Below, piece after piece: positions 1 to 8,867 of a DNA stretch of 64,000 nt. Positions within the stretch are counted from its first letter, which is position 1; every line of letters starts with the position of its first letter. This DNA comes from Gallaecimonas xiamenensis 3-C-1 (GTDB lineage: Bacteria > Pseudomonadota > Gammaproteobacteria > Enterobacterales > Gallaecimonadaceae): NCBI RefSeq assembly GCF_000299915.1, contig NZ_AMRI01000007.1:1-64000 (forward strand), given 5' to 3'. Under the pieces are notes generated by a model that saw nothing but the letters and a program-made list of their open reading frames with translations, was not told where the DNA came from and did not search any database. The translations under genes were made by a program, and so were the position numbers.

Positions 1-327
1 CATATACCCTCAGCAGTCGCTGATAATCACGCTCGCCTTGGATTTGCGTTTTTAACGACAAAACGCGACATCAGAGCGAAAGGAGCACCCTCAAGGCTGA
101 TTAATACCGCACTGTCGATGCAATGCGAAAACTGGACTTTGGTTACTCAGAAGATGGATGTCCTTTTTACTATTTCTCTTCTGGCTTACTATTTATGATT
201 ACTCAGAAGATGGATGTTTCAGAAGATGGATGTTCACTTTTTTACTCTTTTTTACTCTCCACTTTTTTACTCTTTTTGTAAAGGTGTCTGGGAATTGAGG
301 GCCTGCATTTGGCTACATCTTATAGTT
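1..327. other. Intergenic stretch downstream of the Rhs/immunity genes
   Basis: No gene can be supported here. One plus-strand frame is open from base 1 to about 198 but has no recognisable protein and no start inside the window. The second half is AT-rich and carries short direct repeats, listed separately. The contrast with the GC-rich neighbours suggests accessory DNA at the effector end of the T6SS locus. Confidence 0.5.
143..278. repeat. Short direct repeats and T-rich tandem repeats
   Basis: The 19-mer TTACTCAGAAGATGGATGT occurs at 143-161 and 199-217, and its 15-base core TCAGAAGATGGATGT recurs at 219-233. It is followed by a T-rich array in which TTTTTTACTC appears at 238-247, 248-257 and 263-272. 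The spacing is irregular and there are no spacers of equal size, so this is not a CRISPR array. Its origin is unknown; it could be debris of a mobile element. Confidence 0.7.
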
Positions 328-355
328 TGGAACAACAAACCCGCCATTGGCGGGG
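328..355 (-). terminator. Probable terminator after the immunity gene
   Basis: A 6-bp stem CCCGCC/GGCGGG with an ATT loop (340-354) is followed on the minus strand by an interrupted T-run (TTTGTTGTT). It lies just past the immunity stop codon, so it would end the T6SS transcript. Confidence 0.55.
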
Positions 356-360
356 TAACT

Positions 361-693
361 TTATGCCAGCAGAGATGATGTACGGTTCATATCATCTCTT
401 AACTTAAGCCGTTCCTCATCACTAAGTTGTGGATCACAATACCCAAGATCGATCCGCCGCAACAATTCCTGGGTTTGCTCTTTGATATCGTCCCTGAGAA
501 AACCATGCTTCACACCTTCTTCACATAAAACCATATAGATAATTAGCTTTTCTAGCTCACTATCCTCAATTGACTTCGCATACTCAACCTGCACACGTGA
601 AGACGCCTGCCGAATATCGAGCCCATCCCCCATAAACTCTTCAATATCCTCATGGATAAATTCTTGAAGTTCTTCGTACGACCATTTATCCAC
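361..693 (-). CDS. Candidate immunity protein for the Rhs toxin-deaminase
   Basis: This 110-residue, acidic, probably helical cytoplasmic protein has no signal peptide. It starts with GTG two bases after the rhs stop codon, and its ribosome-binding site (GGGAGAA) lies inside the last codons of rhs, so the two are likely translationally coupled. Position directly after a polymorphic toxin C-terminus, small size and a base composition much more AT-rich than the T6SS core are the usual marks of a cognate immunity gene. I do not recognise the family. The role is inferred from context: it should bind and block the deaminase domain encoded at about 696-900. Confidence 0.7.
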   Translation of the reverse strand: MDKWSYEELQEFIHEDIEEFMGDGLDIRQASSRVQVEYAKSIEDSELEKLIIYMVLCEEGVKHGFLRDDIKEQTQELLRRIDLGYCDPQLSDEERLKLRDDMNRTSSLLA

Positions 694-695
694 GA

Positions 696-3600
696 TTATT
701 CTCCCGCAAATACGTTCAGCTGAATATTTGGGTATCGATCTTTAAAGTCGAAAATAACGTCTGTACAACTGGTGCAAGTCAACCTTTCTGTAAACAGGTT
801 TATAGAGCCTGTTGCATTTCGATTACTTCCAAGTCTTAAAGCCACATCATTCAAAATCTTGAACTCAGTATCCCATTGCCTTGTATATGCATCTGGTGTA
901 CCCACCCTAACATTGTCGGGGTCGACCGCCTTCGGTTTAAAAATCCAATCAGATTCGTCAGCCAAATGCACGAACCCATCAGCACCTTTATCTGTAGGAT
1001 AATTAATACGGCTATGAGCCTTCAACTCAGTTGGCAATCCTGGTATATCAAGCTGAGCAACTCCCACGTTGCCGCTACCTCGAAGTTTCTTAGGTAGCTC
1101 CACACGAATATCATCAACTCGGGTTTGTAGCGTTTGCTGAATCTCTAGCCTTTCAGCTTTGGTCAACACTTTCGTGTTTGGAACAACCTTCTTCTCAGCC
1201 TTGGCGAGCTTCCCTAGCTTACCAGCTTTGCCCCCGGGCACAACGTCGAGGACACTGGTTGGTGCCAGGGCCGCTACGGCGGCAGATGTTGCCCCTAGGA
1301 GTGGGATTTTCCAATCCTGGCCCTTAGCAACGGCTTCTGCACCCATGTCATCCAGTTTGGCCTGCGCGTCGCTTTGCAGCTGCGCCAAAGGTGCCAAGGT
1401 TGTCTTTTCATCGACCCAGGCTAGGGCTTCTAGAGCGCCGTCTTTCGCCTCGCCCATGGCATCGAGCAGCGGGGATTCGTCACAAAGCCCCAGGGGATCG
1501 ATATAGTCCACGGGGTTTGGGGTATAGCGGTAGCTATTAAGGCCGCCTTTTAAACCCAGGGGATCGGGGGTGAGGTAGCGGCCGGTTTTGGGGTCGTAAT
1601 CGCGAAAGCGGTTGAAATAAAGGCCGGTGAGTTCGTCTTCAAACTGGCCGGGCAGGCGCAGGGGTTGGTGGATATCCCCTTGGCACTGGTAGTTACCCCA
1701 GGCATCGCTTTGGGCTTTCCAGGCGCACTGGCCCTGGCTGTCCCAGAGGCGGATGGGGGCTTTGCGCCAGTCCAGCTCGTAAAAATACACCTCGCCGTTA
1801 TGGATGGTCAGCAGCGGCTCTTGGGTTTGCGGGTCGCGGATAAACCACTGCCAGCGGCCATCGCGCTGTTCGCCAAGGAGGTTGTCACCCTGCCAGAGGT
1901 AACTCACGGTGCCGTCCGGCCCTTTGCGCCAGGCCCGGCGGTTAAGGGCGTCGTAGCCGTAGCGAAGCTGCAAGCCGTCACGGTTAAAGGCGATAAGGCC
2001 ACCTTCGGCGTCAAAGTAGCGGGATTCGTCCCGCTCGCCGCGCAGCTCCACCTCGGCGCCCAGGGCGTCATAGCGGCGCCAGGCATTTTCGGTGCGCAAT
2101 AACCTGTCTTTACCTAGCTGATCCTGTTCGCTGCGGCGGTTACCCCCTTCGTCGTAGCGAAAGCGGATATCGCCGTCGCTGATCAACTGGCCGACGCTGT
2201 CACGCTCGAAGCGGGTTTCCCCGGTGTCGGAGTCTTCCAGCTCTTCGAGGCGAGACTCTGCGTCCCAGCTGTAGCGGCGCAGATGGCTTTGCTGGCCCTG
2301 CCAGCGACGATTGATCAACCGGTCATGACGGTCAAATACCTGGCTTTGCTGGTTGCTACCGGCCTGGCGATTTTGCTCGCGACCACTGTCGTCAAAGCTG
2401 CGAGTCAGCACCGTCTCGCCGTTGACCTGCACCTGGCACCAACGCTCCCCTTCAAAGGCAAAGGCGATTTGGGTGCCGTCCGGCAGGCTAAGGCGTTGCA
2501 ACTGGTTACCATGGCCATAACCGAAGCCGACGCTGTGGCCGTCTTGGTCATGGCGCACCATGCACCCCTGGCTGTCGTAGCGCCAGGCCAGGCGCCGCCC
2601 TTCACAGGCAGCGGTGACCATACGGCCCAGGTGGTCGTAGCGAAATTGCTTGGCTACCGGTTGGCGGCCTTTGCCCTGGGAATTTTGGCGGGTGACCCGG
2701 CCACCGGCATCCCGTTTTAAGTGCTGGACCCAGTCGCCACTTTGCTCCCGGTGCACTATCTGGCCATTGGCGTCGTAGCGGAAGCGAATGTCTCGGCCAT
2801 CCGGTGCGGCAACCCGGTCAACCTGGCCAAGGGCGTCGTAGCCCAGCTGCCAGCGGCCGCCGTCGGGGCGCACCAGGTCCACCAGGCGGCGGGCCTTGTC
2901 GTAGCTGTAGTGGACGGTTTTTCCGTCGGGGCGGATATAGCGCAGCGGCCGTTCGCGGCCGTCGTACTCGAAGCGGTGCACTTCACCCAGGGCGTTTTCA
3001 AAGCGGCTTAAGCGCCCGGCGCTGTCGTAGCCGAAATGCCGGCTTTGTTGCTGGGTAGGGGCGTTCTCTGGGAACTGGTGGCTGGCCACCAGTTTGTCGC
3101 CGTCGTACTGATACTGGGTGACCAAGTCATGCACCAGTTGGCCAGCAGGGCGACCCAGAGCGTCGTAGGCGAAGCGGCGCAGGTGGCGGTCTTTCTCTAC
3201 CGCCAGGGGCTGGCCTTTGGCATCCAAACCGTAGCGTTCAACCCGGCCATCGTCACACTGGGCCTGTTGCAGCCAGCCTGCGTCGTTGTAGTGATACTGC
3301 CATTGGCTACCGTCAGGGCGGCGCTCGCTTAAAAGGCGCCCTATGCCGTCGACTTTGCGCTCCACAAAACGGCCATCCGGCAGGGTTTCGGCGATGCAAA
3401 TGCCAAGGCCGTTAAAGACCCGGCGGTGGCGGCGGCCGTCAGGCTGCCAATCACAAACCGGCAGGCCACGGCGGTCAAACTCATAACGCCAGGCCCGGCC
3501 GTCCGCCAAGCGGTAACGGCGCAGCCGCCCCTGGGTGTCGTAAGTCCATTGATGTTCACCACCGTCCGGGCCACGGCGGGCGGTGATGCGCCCGGCGTTG

Positions 3601-4877
3601 TCATAGCGGTACAGCCACTGGTGGCCAAAGGCGTCGGTGACGGTGGTCTGGCGGTTAAGGGTGTCGTACTCGAAAGAATAATCGTCGGAGCCATCTTCAC
3701 CTCGGGTTCGCACGCAGCGGGCGCCGGCCCCTATGCCCTGCCAGTCCAACAGGAAACGGTAGCCGGATGCCAGGTGCCGCTCGCACAGCAGGTGGCCGAG
3801 ATAACGATAGTCTTCATTGCCTTTCTGGCACTGTGCCGCCAGCAGGTTGCCGTTGTCGTCATGCTGATAACGGGCCAGGGGCAGCACTTTCTTGCCCTGC
3901 TTAAGGCCCATGCTACTGAGCCACTGGCCCTGCCAGCTCACCACCAAACGGCGTTCGGGGGCCAGGTCGACGGCGCTGAGGCGGCCTTTTTTGTCGTAGT
4001 AGAAGAGCCAGCGATGCCCAAGATTGTTGTGGAGGGCGTCGGGCCGCCATTGGTCCTTGCCGTGGGGCAGGAAAACCCAGACCAAGCCGCTGGGCTCACT
4101 GAGCACCATGCGCCCGTCCGCCTTATGTTCCAGACGGTGGCCCGTCGCGGCCTGCCAGCCCACTTCCTTGCGGCCCAGTAGTGGAAAACGCAACAAGCGG
4201 CCTTCATGGTCCAGGGTGTAGCTGTGCTCATCATCCTGCCACAGGGGGCGCAACAGGTCGCAATACCAGCCATGGCCAAGGCCCACGTCACGCTCGCAAA
4301 GGCCGGAGCGGTACCAACGTTTCAGTACCAGTGGCATGGGGCCTTGGATCTCAAAATCCACCAATTGCAGCAACTCTTCGCCGCTGGCTGGGGCTACTGG
4401 ATCGCCCAGCAATTCGGAATTGGCGGCGTCGGGGGGTACGCTGTCAGCAGTGGCACCTTTGGATTGGGCGTCGCCACCGCCATTGCCGCTACCAGCGCTT
4501 TGGTTAGAACCGCTGTTAGCGCGGGAATTATCAGCAGCGCCATCGCCACTATCAGCCCCGGCGGGAAATATGGGGGCATTTGGGACCGGTAGACGCCAGG
4601 CTTCCATATCCCCTTGTGCCAGGGCTTCGGCGAATAGCGAATAGGCATGGGACGGTGACGGGGCATTTTTACCCAGTTTCAACATATCCATGACCTTCGA
4701 GAACCCATCCACGTGCAGATCGGCTGAGAGCATAAAAATGCCACTCAACCAATCTGTCCAGGCCAGGACATCATCGCCCGGCGAGGTCACCTGCTGGCCC
4801 ACGCCCCCTGCGCCCGGCAGGGCCAGCAACAGGACACTGCCTTGTGTCTGGAATTCGACGGAACTGATCGTACTCAT
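696..4877 (-). CDS. rhs: Rhs-family T6SS effector with C-terminal toxin-deaminase domain
   Basis: The protein has 1393 residues. Residues 1-105 are a conserved-looking head without a PAAR motif, followed by a Gly/Ser/Asn-rich linker (about 106-150). A DUF6531-like segment (about 165-240) precedes many RHS/YD repeats, which end in the core box DPLGL at 1127-1131. The variable C-terminus (1132-1393) is more AT-rich, as expected for exchangeable toxin tips. It ends in a deaminase-superfamily fold like the BURPS668_1122/PF14424 toxins: D1336-T-E1338 in place of HAE, and a C1368-x2-C1371 zinc pair followed by a V-I-x-x-F-x-x-x-Y-P-N-I stretch. The predicted action is deamination of nucleic acid or nucleotides in target cells. 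The family call is by eye; Rhs identity is certain. Confidence 0.88.
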   Translation of the reverse strand: MSTISSVEFQTQGSVLLLALPGAGGVGQQVTSPGDDVLAWTDWLSGIFMLSADLHVDGFSKVMDMLKLGKNAPSPSHAYSLFAEALAQGDMEAWRLPVPNAPIFPAGADSGDGAADNSRANSGSNQSAGSGNGGGDAQSKGATADSVPPDAANSELLGDPVAPASGEELLQLVDFEIQGPMPLVLKRWYRSGLCERDVGLGHGWYCDLLRPLWQDDEHSYTLDHEGRLLRFPLLGRKEVGWQAATGHRLEHKADGRMVLSEPSGLVWVFLPHGKDQWRPDALHNNLGHRWLFYYDKKGRLSAVDLAPERRLVVSWQGQWLSSMGLKQGKKVLPLARYQHDDNGNLLAAQCQKGNEDYRYLGHLLCERHLASGYRFLLDWQGIGAGARCVRTRGEDGSDDYSFEYDTLNRQTTVTDAFGHQWLYRYDNAGRITARRGPDGGEHQWTYDTQGRLRRYRLADGRAWRYEFDRRGLPVCDWQPDGRRHRRVFNGLGICIAETLPDGRFVERKVDGIGRLLSERRPDGSQWQYHYNDAGWLQQAQCDDGRVERYGLDAKGQPLAVEKDRHLRRFAYDALGRPAGQLVHDLVTQYQYDGDKLVASHQFPENAPTQQQSRHFGYDSAGRLSRFENALGEVHRFEYDGRERPLRYIRPDGKTVHYSYDKARRLVDLVRPDGGRWQLGYDALGQVDRVAAPDGRDIRFRYDANGQIVHREQSGDWVQHLKRDAGGRVTRQNSQGKGRQPVAKQFRYDHLGRMVTAACEGRRLAWRYDSQGCMVRHDQDGHSVGFGYGHGNQLQRLSLPDGTQIAFAFEGERWCQVQVNGETVLTRSFDDSGREQNRQAGSNQQSQVFDRHDRLINRRWQGQQSHLRRYSWDAESRLEELEDSDTGETRFERDSVGQLISDGDIRFRYDEGGNRRSEQDQLGKDRLLRTENAWRRYDALGAEVELRGERDESRYFDAEGGLIAFNRDGLQLRYGYDALNRRAWRKGPDGTVSYLWQGDNLLGEQRDGRWQWFIRDPQTQEPLLTIHNGEVYFYELDWRKAPIRLWDSQGQCAWKAQSDAWGNYQCQGDIHQPLRLPGQFEDELTGLYFNRFRDYDPKTGRYLTPDPLGLKGGLNSYRYTPNPVDYIDPLGLCDESPLLDAMGEAKDGALEALAWVDEKTTLAPLAQLQSDAQAKLDDMGAEAVAKGQDWKIPLLGATSAAVAALAPTSVLDVVPGGKAGKLGKLAKAEKKVVPNTKVLTKAERLEIQQTLQTRVDDIRVELPKKLRGSGNVGVAQLDIPGLPTELKAHSRINYPTDKGADGFVHLADESDWIFKPKAVDPDNVRVGTPDAYTRQWDTEFKILNDVALRLGSNRNATGSINLFTERLTCTSCTDVIFDFKDRYPNIQLNVFAGE

Positions 4878-4878
4878 G

Positions 4879-5562
4879 CTATCCTTCGCTACCTTGCCAC
4901 TGCACCAGGGCCAACCCCATCATGGGGCTGTCATCCAACTCCACGACAACGGCTTTCCCTTGCCATTGTCCCCACGCCAGACCCTGGGCCATCCAGGCCC
5001 AACCATAAAGGGCGCCGGCGGTGTCCAGCGTCATACCCGCCTCGGCGAACTGCCAGTTCACTTCCGGGCCAGTCCAGCCGGCCATTTCTCCAAAGAACGG
5101 CATCAACCGCTCAAGGCGGTCATCAGCCCCCGAGCCCGGCATCATTACGGCAGCCGGTTGCGGGCAGTTTTGCCTGGCTCGCCGCAACAGCGGCGCCAGA
5201 TCGGGATTGGCGTCCCAGCGCCCATCCATCATCAAGTCGATAAAGGCCAGGCCCTGAGCAGCCGGTGTGAGATCCAGGGCCAACACCCCCTTGGCATGGG
5301 GGGCGATAACCCGGGCTGCCTGCTTGGATTTCTCCAACTGGCTCATCAGCAGCATCAATCCTGCCCTACCCCTGGCTTCACCGACGCCTGCCGGCACTGT
5401 CCGCTCGTCGCCATAAGCCAACAGACACCAGTTGGGCCTGTCCTCGGCCAGCCAAGGAGCCAGGGCGTCATCATCGGCCTGTTCTCCCGGCAGGGCACCG
5501 GCCAACAGGGCCTTGGCGTCCTGGCCGCCAAGTTGGCCATTCAAGGTCAATTGCCAAGGCAT
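4879..5562 (-). CDS. VgrG/Rhs-linked accessory protein of unknown function
   Basis: This 227-residue protein has no signal peptide or membrane segment. It overlaps the upstream gene by 16 bases and ends one base before rhs, so it is co-translated with the effector. Its C-terminal third (a Gly/Ala/Trp-rich helix, then VVVELDDSP and a short strand ending ALVQ) faintly recalls the degenerate thiolase-like proteins found beside VgrG in other T6SS loci, but no catalytic Cys-His set is evident. Context suggests an adaptor or chaperone that helps load the PAAR-less Rhs onto VgrG. Function is not established. Confidence 0.7.
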   Translation of the reverse strand: MPWQLTLNGQLGGQDAKALLAGALPGEQADDDALAPWLAEDRPNWCLLAYGDERTVPAGVGEARGRAGLMLLMSQLEKSKQAARVIAPHAKGVLALDLTPAAQGLAFIDLMMDGRWDANPDLAPLLRRARQNCPQPAAVMMPGSGADDRLERLMPFFGEMAGWTGPEVNWQFAEAGMTLDTAGALYGWAWMAQGLAWGQWQGKAVVVELDDSPMMGLALVQWQGSEG

Positions 5563-6416
5563 ATACGGCCTCCAAACAAAGACCAGGGCGCACCCCGGCT
5601 TTCCTTATTGGCCAGGCCCCAAAGCCTGTCCCTGAACTTCAATGCCAACTGTACCGGCGCCAACTTAAGCCAGTCGCCGCTGAGCTGCTGGCCCCAACAT
5701 TGGCGACCTTCCAGGCGCCGGGGATGGCCGCCGGTGAGGTAGAGCTGGTTTTCAGCCACCACTTCGGCCAACTCCGGTTGGCGCAAGGTGCCCAGCCAAG
5801 GCAAAAAACGCCCCAGGTGGCTGTGGCCCATCAAGCTGACCAGGGTCTGTTCGTCTACCCTGGGAGCCAGGCTGTTGATGCTGGCCACCACCTGGCCTTC
5901 TTCGGCCTGCTGCCAAAGAGGGGTCAGCCAATACTGCCAGTCGGCCCCCTGGCTTTGCTCCCAAAGGGCCAGGGTGGCAGCGGCCAGTTCCTGGCCCGAC
6001 TTGGCCTTGTGCCATAGCTCCCAGGGGCCCTGAGGGCCTTTGCCTCTCAGCCAACAGGCCCTGGCTTGCTGCCAGCCCCCTTCGCCTTGGGGCAATGCCA
6101 GGGCCGGGTAACAAGCCGCCAACCACCAGGCAAGGGGCCTGCCAAGGGCGCTTTGGGCCAACTCCTGGTGCAAACGCACCAGTTCTCCAGGCCAGAGACA
6201 TTCCCGAGCTTCTATCAGCACCATGGCGTCCTGGGGGTCGGGTACCCGGCTCAGCAGCACCTCGGCCGCCATGGTCCTGTTACTCAGCTCCCCCAGTTGC
6301 CCCTGGGCCAAGTCGCCAATCAGGCGCCTGTCATGTTGTTTAAGCACGCCCAGATCGGCTTCATGGCTGGCCAGCATAGCCTGGCGCTGGGCGAAATAGC
6401 GTGCAACGGCATCCAT
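5547..6416 (-). CDS. VgrG-adjacent helical accessory protein
   Basis: This 289-residue, Trp/Leu/Ala/Gln-rich, probably all-helical cytoplasmic protein has its ATG overlapping the vgrG stop by one base (TGATG), which points to translational coupling with VgrG. The opening, with a Leu-rich helix around residues 15-45, resembles the HEAT-like proteins (TIGR02270 type) that sit beside vgrG in some T6SS clusters, but the match is weak and by eye. It shows no DUF4123 or DUF1795 signature that I can recognise. The likely role is effector loading or adaptor between VgrG and Rhs, from position only. Confidence 0.7.
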   Translation of the reverse strand: MDAVARYFAQRQAMLASHEADLGVLKQHDRRLIGDLAQGQLGELSNRTMAAEVLLSRVPDPQDAMVLIEARECLWPGELVRLHQELAQSALGRPLAWWLAACYPALALPQGEGGWQQARACWLRGKGPQGPWELWHKAKSGQELAAATLALWEQSQGADWQYWLTPLWQQAEEGQVVASINSLAPRVDEQTLVSLMGHSHLGRFLPWLGTLRQPELAEVVAENQLYLTGGHPRRLEGRQCWGQQLSGDWLKLAPVQLALKFRDRLWGLANKESRGAPWSLFGGRICLGN

Positions 6417-8221
6417 CAGTTGAGCTTGATCGGGGTGCCTTTGATGGTGACGACAGAGCCCTTGATGCTGATCTCACCAGAACTCTTCATCTCTATCTTG
6501 GCGCCGCCACACTTGAGGGTGATGGAGGTGCCGGCATCCAGGGTGATGGTCTTGCCGACTGTCACTTTCTGGTCTCCGTCAATTTTCACCGTCTGGTCTT
6601 TGGTGACGGTGAGCTTGTCGTTGTTCAGGACCTTGCCGGTACGGTCATGCTTGATCTCGAACTCCTGATCGTTCTTGATCAGCAGCTTCATGTCCTTTTC
6701 GGCCTGCAGGTTGACCAGCTCTTTGCCTTTGGTGTCGTCAAACTGCAACTCGTTGAAATTGGCCGCTCCACCCTTGACGCTGTGGGTTTTGATACCGGAA
6801 CGGTTCTTACCGTCACCGTCGGTGCTGTAGGGCAGGTTGTGGGTGCCGTTGTAGACGGACCCGGTCACCAGGGGCTGGTCGGGGTCGCCATTAAGGAAGG
6901 CCACCACCACTTCGTCACCGACCCGGGGAATAAACTGCACCCCAAAACCGGTGCCGGCCCAGGGGTGGGCCACCCGCACATAGCAGGAGCTTTCATCGTT
7001 GTTCTTGCCTTCCCTGTCCCAGTGGAACAGCACCTTGATGCGCCCGTCCTTGTCCACGTGGATCTCTTCACCGCTCTTACCGGTGACGGTGGCGGTTTGA
7101 ATGCCCGGGATCACCGGCTTGGGATAACGCTTGGGCAGGATATCCAAGTCGTCAGGCAGGCACTGGAAGGCATTGGCAAACTGGAAGGAACCGGCGTCAC
7201 TGGCGCCGTCGGCATTGAGGGGCACCCTGGCCGACAATGTCATTTCGACGATATTGAACTGATTGGGAGAGGGGATCTTGTCCTCGTGCTCCTTGAAGCC
7301 AAAGCTCATGCCGACACTGAAAGAGCGCAGGTCCGAACGCCCTTCCACCAGGCCGGTGCTGTTGATCAACGCTTCCAGGTGTTGCTTGGAGCGGTTCTTG
7401 CTGGCCAGGGCACGGTTTTCTTCACCGTGGTAATAGAAGGCTTCTTGCAGGCCGAACTTGTCCCCGGCCGGTTTGCCAGCCGTTTTCTCGTCCACCCTGT
7501 CGTTGGGAGCCGAATAGTTGTAGGACCTGTCCACCCATTTGGCGGTGGCGGCCTGGCTGCTGACCAGCCAGCGGCTGATATGGGCCTCGCCCTTGGCTTT
7601 GGAGCGATAGATCACTTCCTTCTCGGCCGCCGGCTCGAAGGCCTTGGCGGAACTGGCGATCACCAGTTTGTGGCTGCCCTTTGCGTGCTTGAAGAAGAAA
7701 AACAGGCCGTCGTTAGCCAGAATGCGGCACACAAAGTCCCAGTCCGATTCCTGATACTGCACGCAGTACGGCAGGCTGTAGGGAGTGAAGGATTTCAATG
7801 ACTCTTCGATGGCCTGGCTGTGTTCACCCAGGATCTTCTTGGCGATCTCCACCGACGTCATGTTTTGGAACACCCGGCTGTTGATACGGCGGGTGGCGGA
7901 CCAGGCACGGGGTACCACTATGGCCTGGTAGCGCTGACCTTCTTTGCTGTGCTGGGCCTTGCCCAGTTCACTGATGCTGAGGATATGGCCGTTGAAGAAG
8001 CGCTCTTTGGCGCTGGCCTTATCGCCCAGGCCCAAGCTGATGGAGACGTTCTCCCCGACCAACTTGTCCAAATCTTTGATACGTTCGTTAGCGAAAAAGC
8101 ACACCTGGATGTTGAATTGCCGTGAGACACCTTCACTGACGTCAAGACGTTCCAGCACGAGGGCATCCTGCCCAAGGGGGGTGTGGATTTTAAGAAAGTG
8201 ATGTTGCAGTTCCTTGCCCAT
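6416..8221 (-). CDS. vgrG: T6SS spike protein VgrG (TssI)
   Basis: The protein has 601 residues. Residues 1 to about 370 form the gp27-like base. A gp5-like OB fold follows (around 375-470, with the typical WDREGK, VRVAHPWAG and PRVGDEVVV strings). The C-terminus is a repetitive beta-helix needle ending in KGTPIKLN. There is no extra C-terminal effector domain, so this is a structural spike that carries separate cargo, most likely the downstream Rhs. It sits 84 bases after hcp, behind a strong hairpin. Confidence 0.96.
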   Translation of the reverse strand: MGKELQHHFLKIHTPLGQDALVLERLDVSEGVSRQFNIQVCFFANERIKDLDKLVGENVSISLGLGDKASAKERFFNGHILSISELGKAQHSKEGQRYQAIVVPRAWSATRRINSRVFQNMTSVEIAKKILGEHSQAIEESLKSFTPYSLPYCVQYQESDWDFVCRILANDGLFFFFKHAKGSHKLVIASSAKAFEPAAEKEVIYRSKAKGEAHISRWLVSSQAATAKWVDRSYNYSAPNDRVDEKTAGKPAGDKFGLQEAFYYHGEENRALASKNRSKQHLEALINSTGLVEGRSDLRSFSVGMSFGFKEHEDKIPSPNQFNIVEMTLSARVPLNADGASDAGSFQFANAFQCLPDDLDILPKRYPKPVIPGIQTATVTGKSGEEIHVDKDGRIKVLFHWDREGKNNDESSCYVRVAHPWAGTGFGVQFIPRVGDEVVVAFLNGDPDQPLVTGSVYNGTHNLPYSTDGDGKNRSGIKTHSVKGGAANFNELQFDDTKGKELVNLQAEKDMKLLIKNDQEFEIKHDRTGKVLNNDKLTVTKDQTVKIDGDQKVTVGKTITLDAGTSITLKCGGAKIEMKSSGEISIKGSVVTIKGTPIKLN

Positions 8222-8259
8222 GTCTCTCTACACCATCCAAGCGAATAGAAAACCAAGAT

Positions 8260-8281
8260 GGGGAGGGCGACCGCCCTCCCC
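8260..8281 (-). terminator. Strong hairpin between hcp and vgrG
   Basis: A perfect 10-bp GC-rich stem, GGGGAGGGCG/CGCCCTCCCC with a 2-base loop, is followed on the minus strand by ATCTTGGTTTTC. It probably acts as a partial terminator or 3' stabiliser, giving more hcp than vgrG transcript. Confidence 0.6.
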
Positions 8282-8305
8282 AGGGGGACATCAAACCAGC
8301 AAGCC

Positions 8306-8785
8306 TTACAGCTTCTGACCTTTGACGCCGCTGTAGCCGTAGACCAGAGGGGCCTGGGCGTTGTTTTTGTCGTCGGTGGGGGTAACGGTCATCATCATCT
8401 CGGTGTAGGAGATGGTGACGGTTTCAACCGGACGGTCACCGGCAACAGACAGGGAGTAGTTGGAGATCATGGCGTCGGTCAGTTCGATCTTCATGATCTC
8501 TTCGATCTTCTCACCCTGCTTGGTGATGTGGAAAACCGCTTTTTTACCTTTACCGATGGTGGCTTCTTTGAAGAAGTCAGGGGAGGCCTTGTCCTGCAGC
8601 TTGGTGATAGTGATATCGCCCAGGCGGGTAGCAGAGGCTTCACGGTCCATGGCGGTACCGGTGTAAGCGGAGATCTCACGGTGTACGTTGAAGTCCATAG
8701 ACAGCACAGTCACCAGCTCCTTGTACTGGTCTGCAGTGGCTTCACCTTTGATACCTTCGTAGTTCAGGTAAGTATTGGCTTGCAT
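8306..8785 (-). CDS. hcp: T6SS tube protein Hcp (TssD)
   Basis: This 159-residue protein is of the Hcp1 type. It stacks as hexamers to form the inner tube ejected with VgrG. The sequence shows the family beta-barrel pattern: a VHREISAYTG loop, the DREAS segment, ITITKxxDKASP, and the C-terminal YTEMMMTV strand. There is no effector extension. An 82-base leader after clpV and hairpins on both sides suggest it is processed or expressed separately from the rest of the array. The ribosome-binding site is AAAGGAGC. Confidence 0.96.
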   Translation of the reverse strand: MQANTYLNYEGIKGEATADQYKELVTVLSMDFNVHREISAYTGTAMDREASATRLGDITITKLQDKASPDFFKEATIGKGKKAVFHITKQGEKIEEIMKIELTDAMISNYSLSVAGDRPVETVTISYTEMMMTVTPTDDKNNAQAPLVYGYSGVKGQKL

Positions 8786-8836
8786 GGTATTGCTCCTTTC
8801 GATTGCGAGTTACGTCCTGTAACGAGGACAAGTTTT

Positions 8837-8862
8837 CCCAGCCCGGCCCTTGCCGGGCTGGG
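8837..8862 (-). terminator. Hairpin between clpV and hcp
   Basis: A perfect 11-bp stem, CCCAGCCCGGC/GCCGGGCTGGG, has a 4-base loop. No T-run follows on the minus strand, so it is more likely an RNA processing or stability hairpin than an intrinsic terminator. Confidence 0.45.
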
Positions 8863-8867
8863 ATGGG

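Noticed and set aside
143..278. CRISPR array
   Set aside because: Repeats are too short and unevenly spaced, and no cas genes are present.
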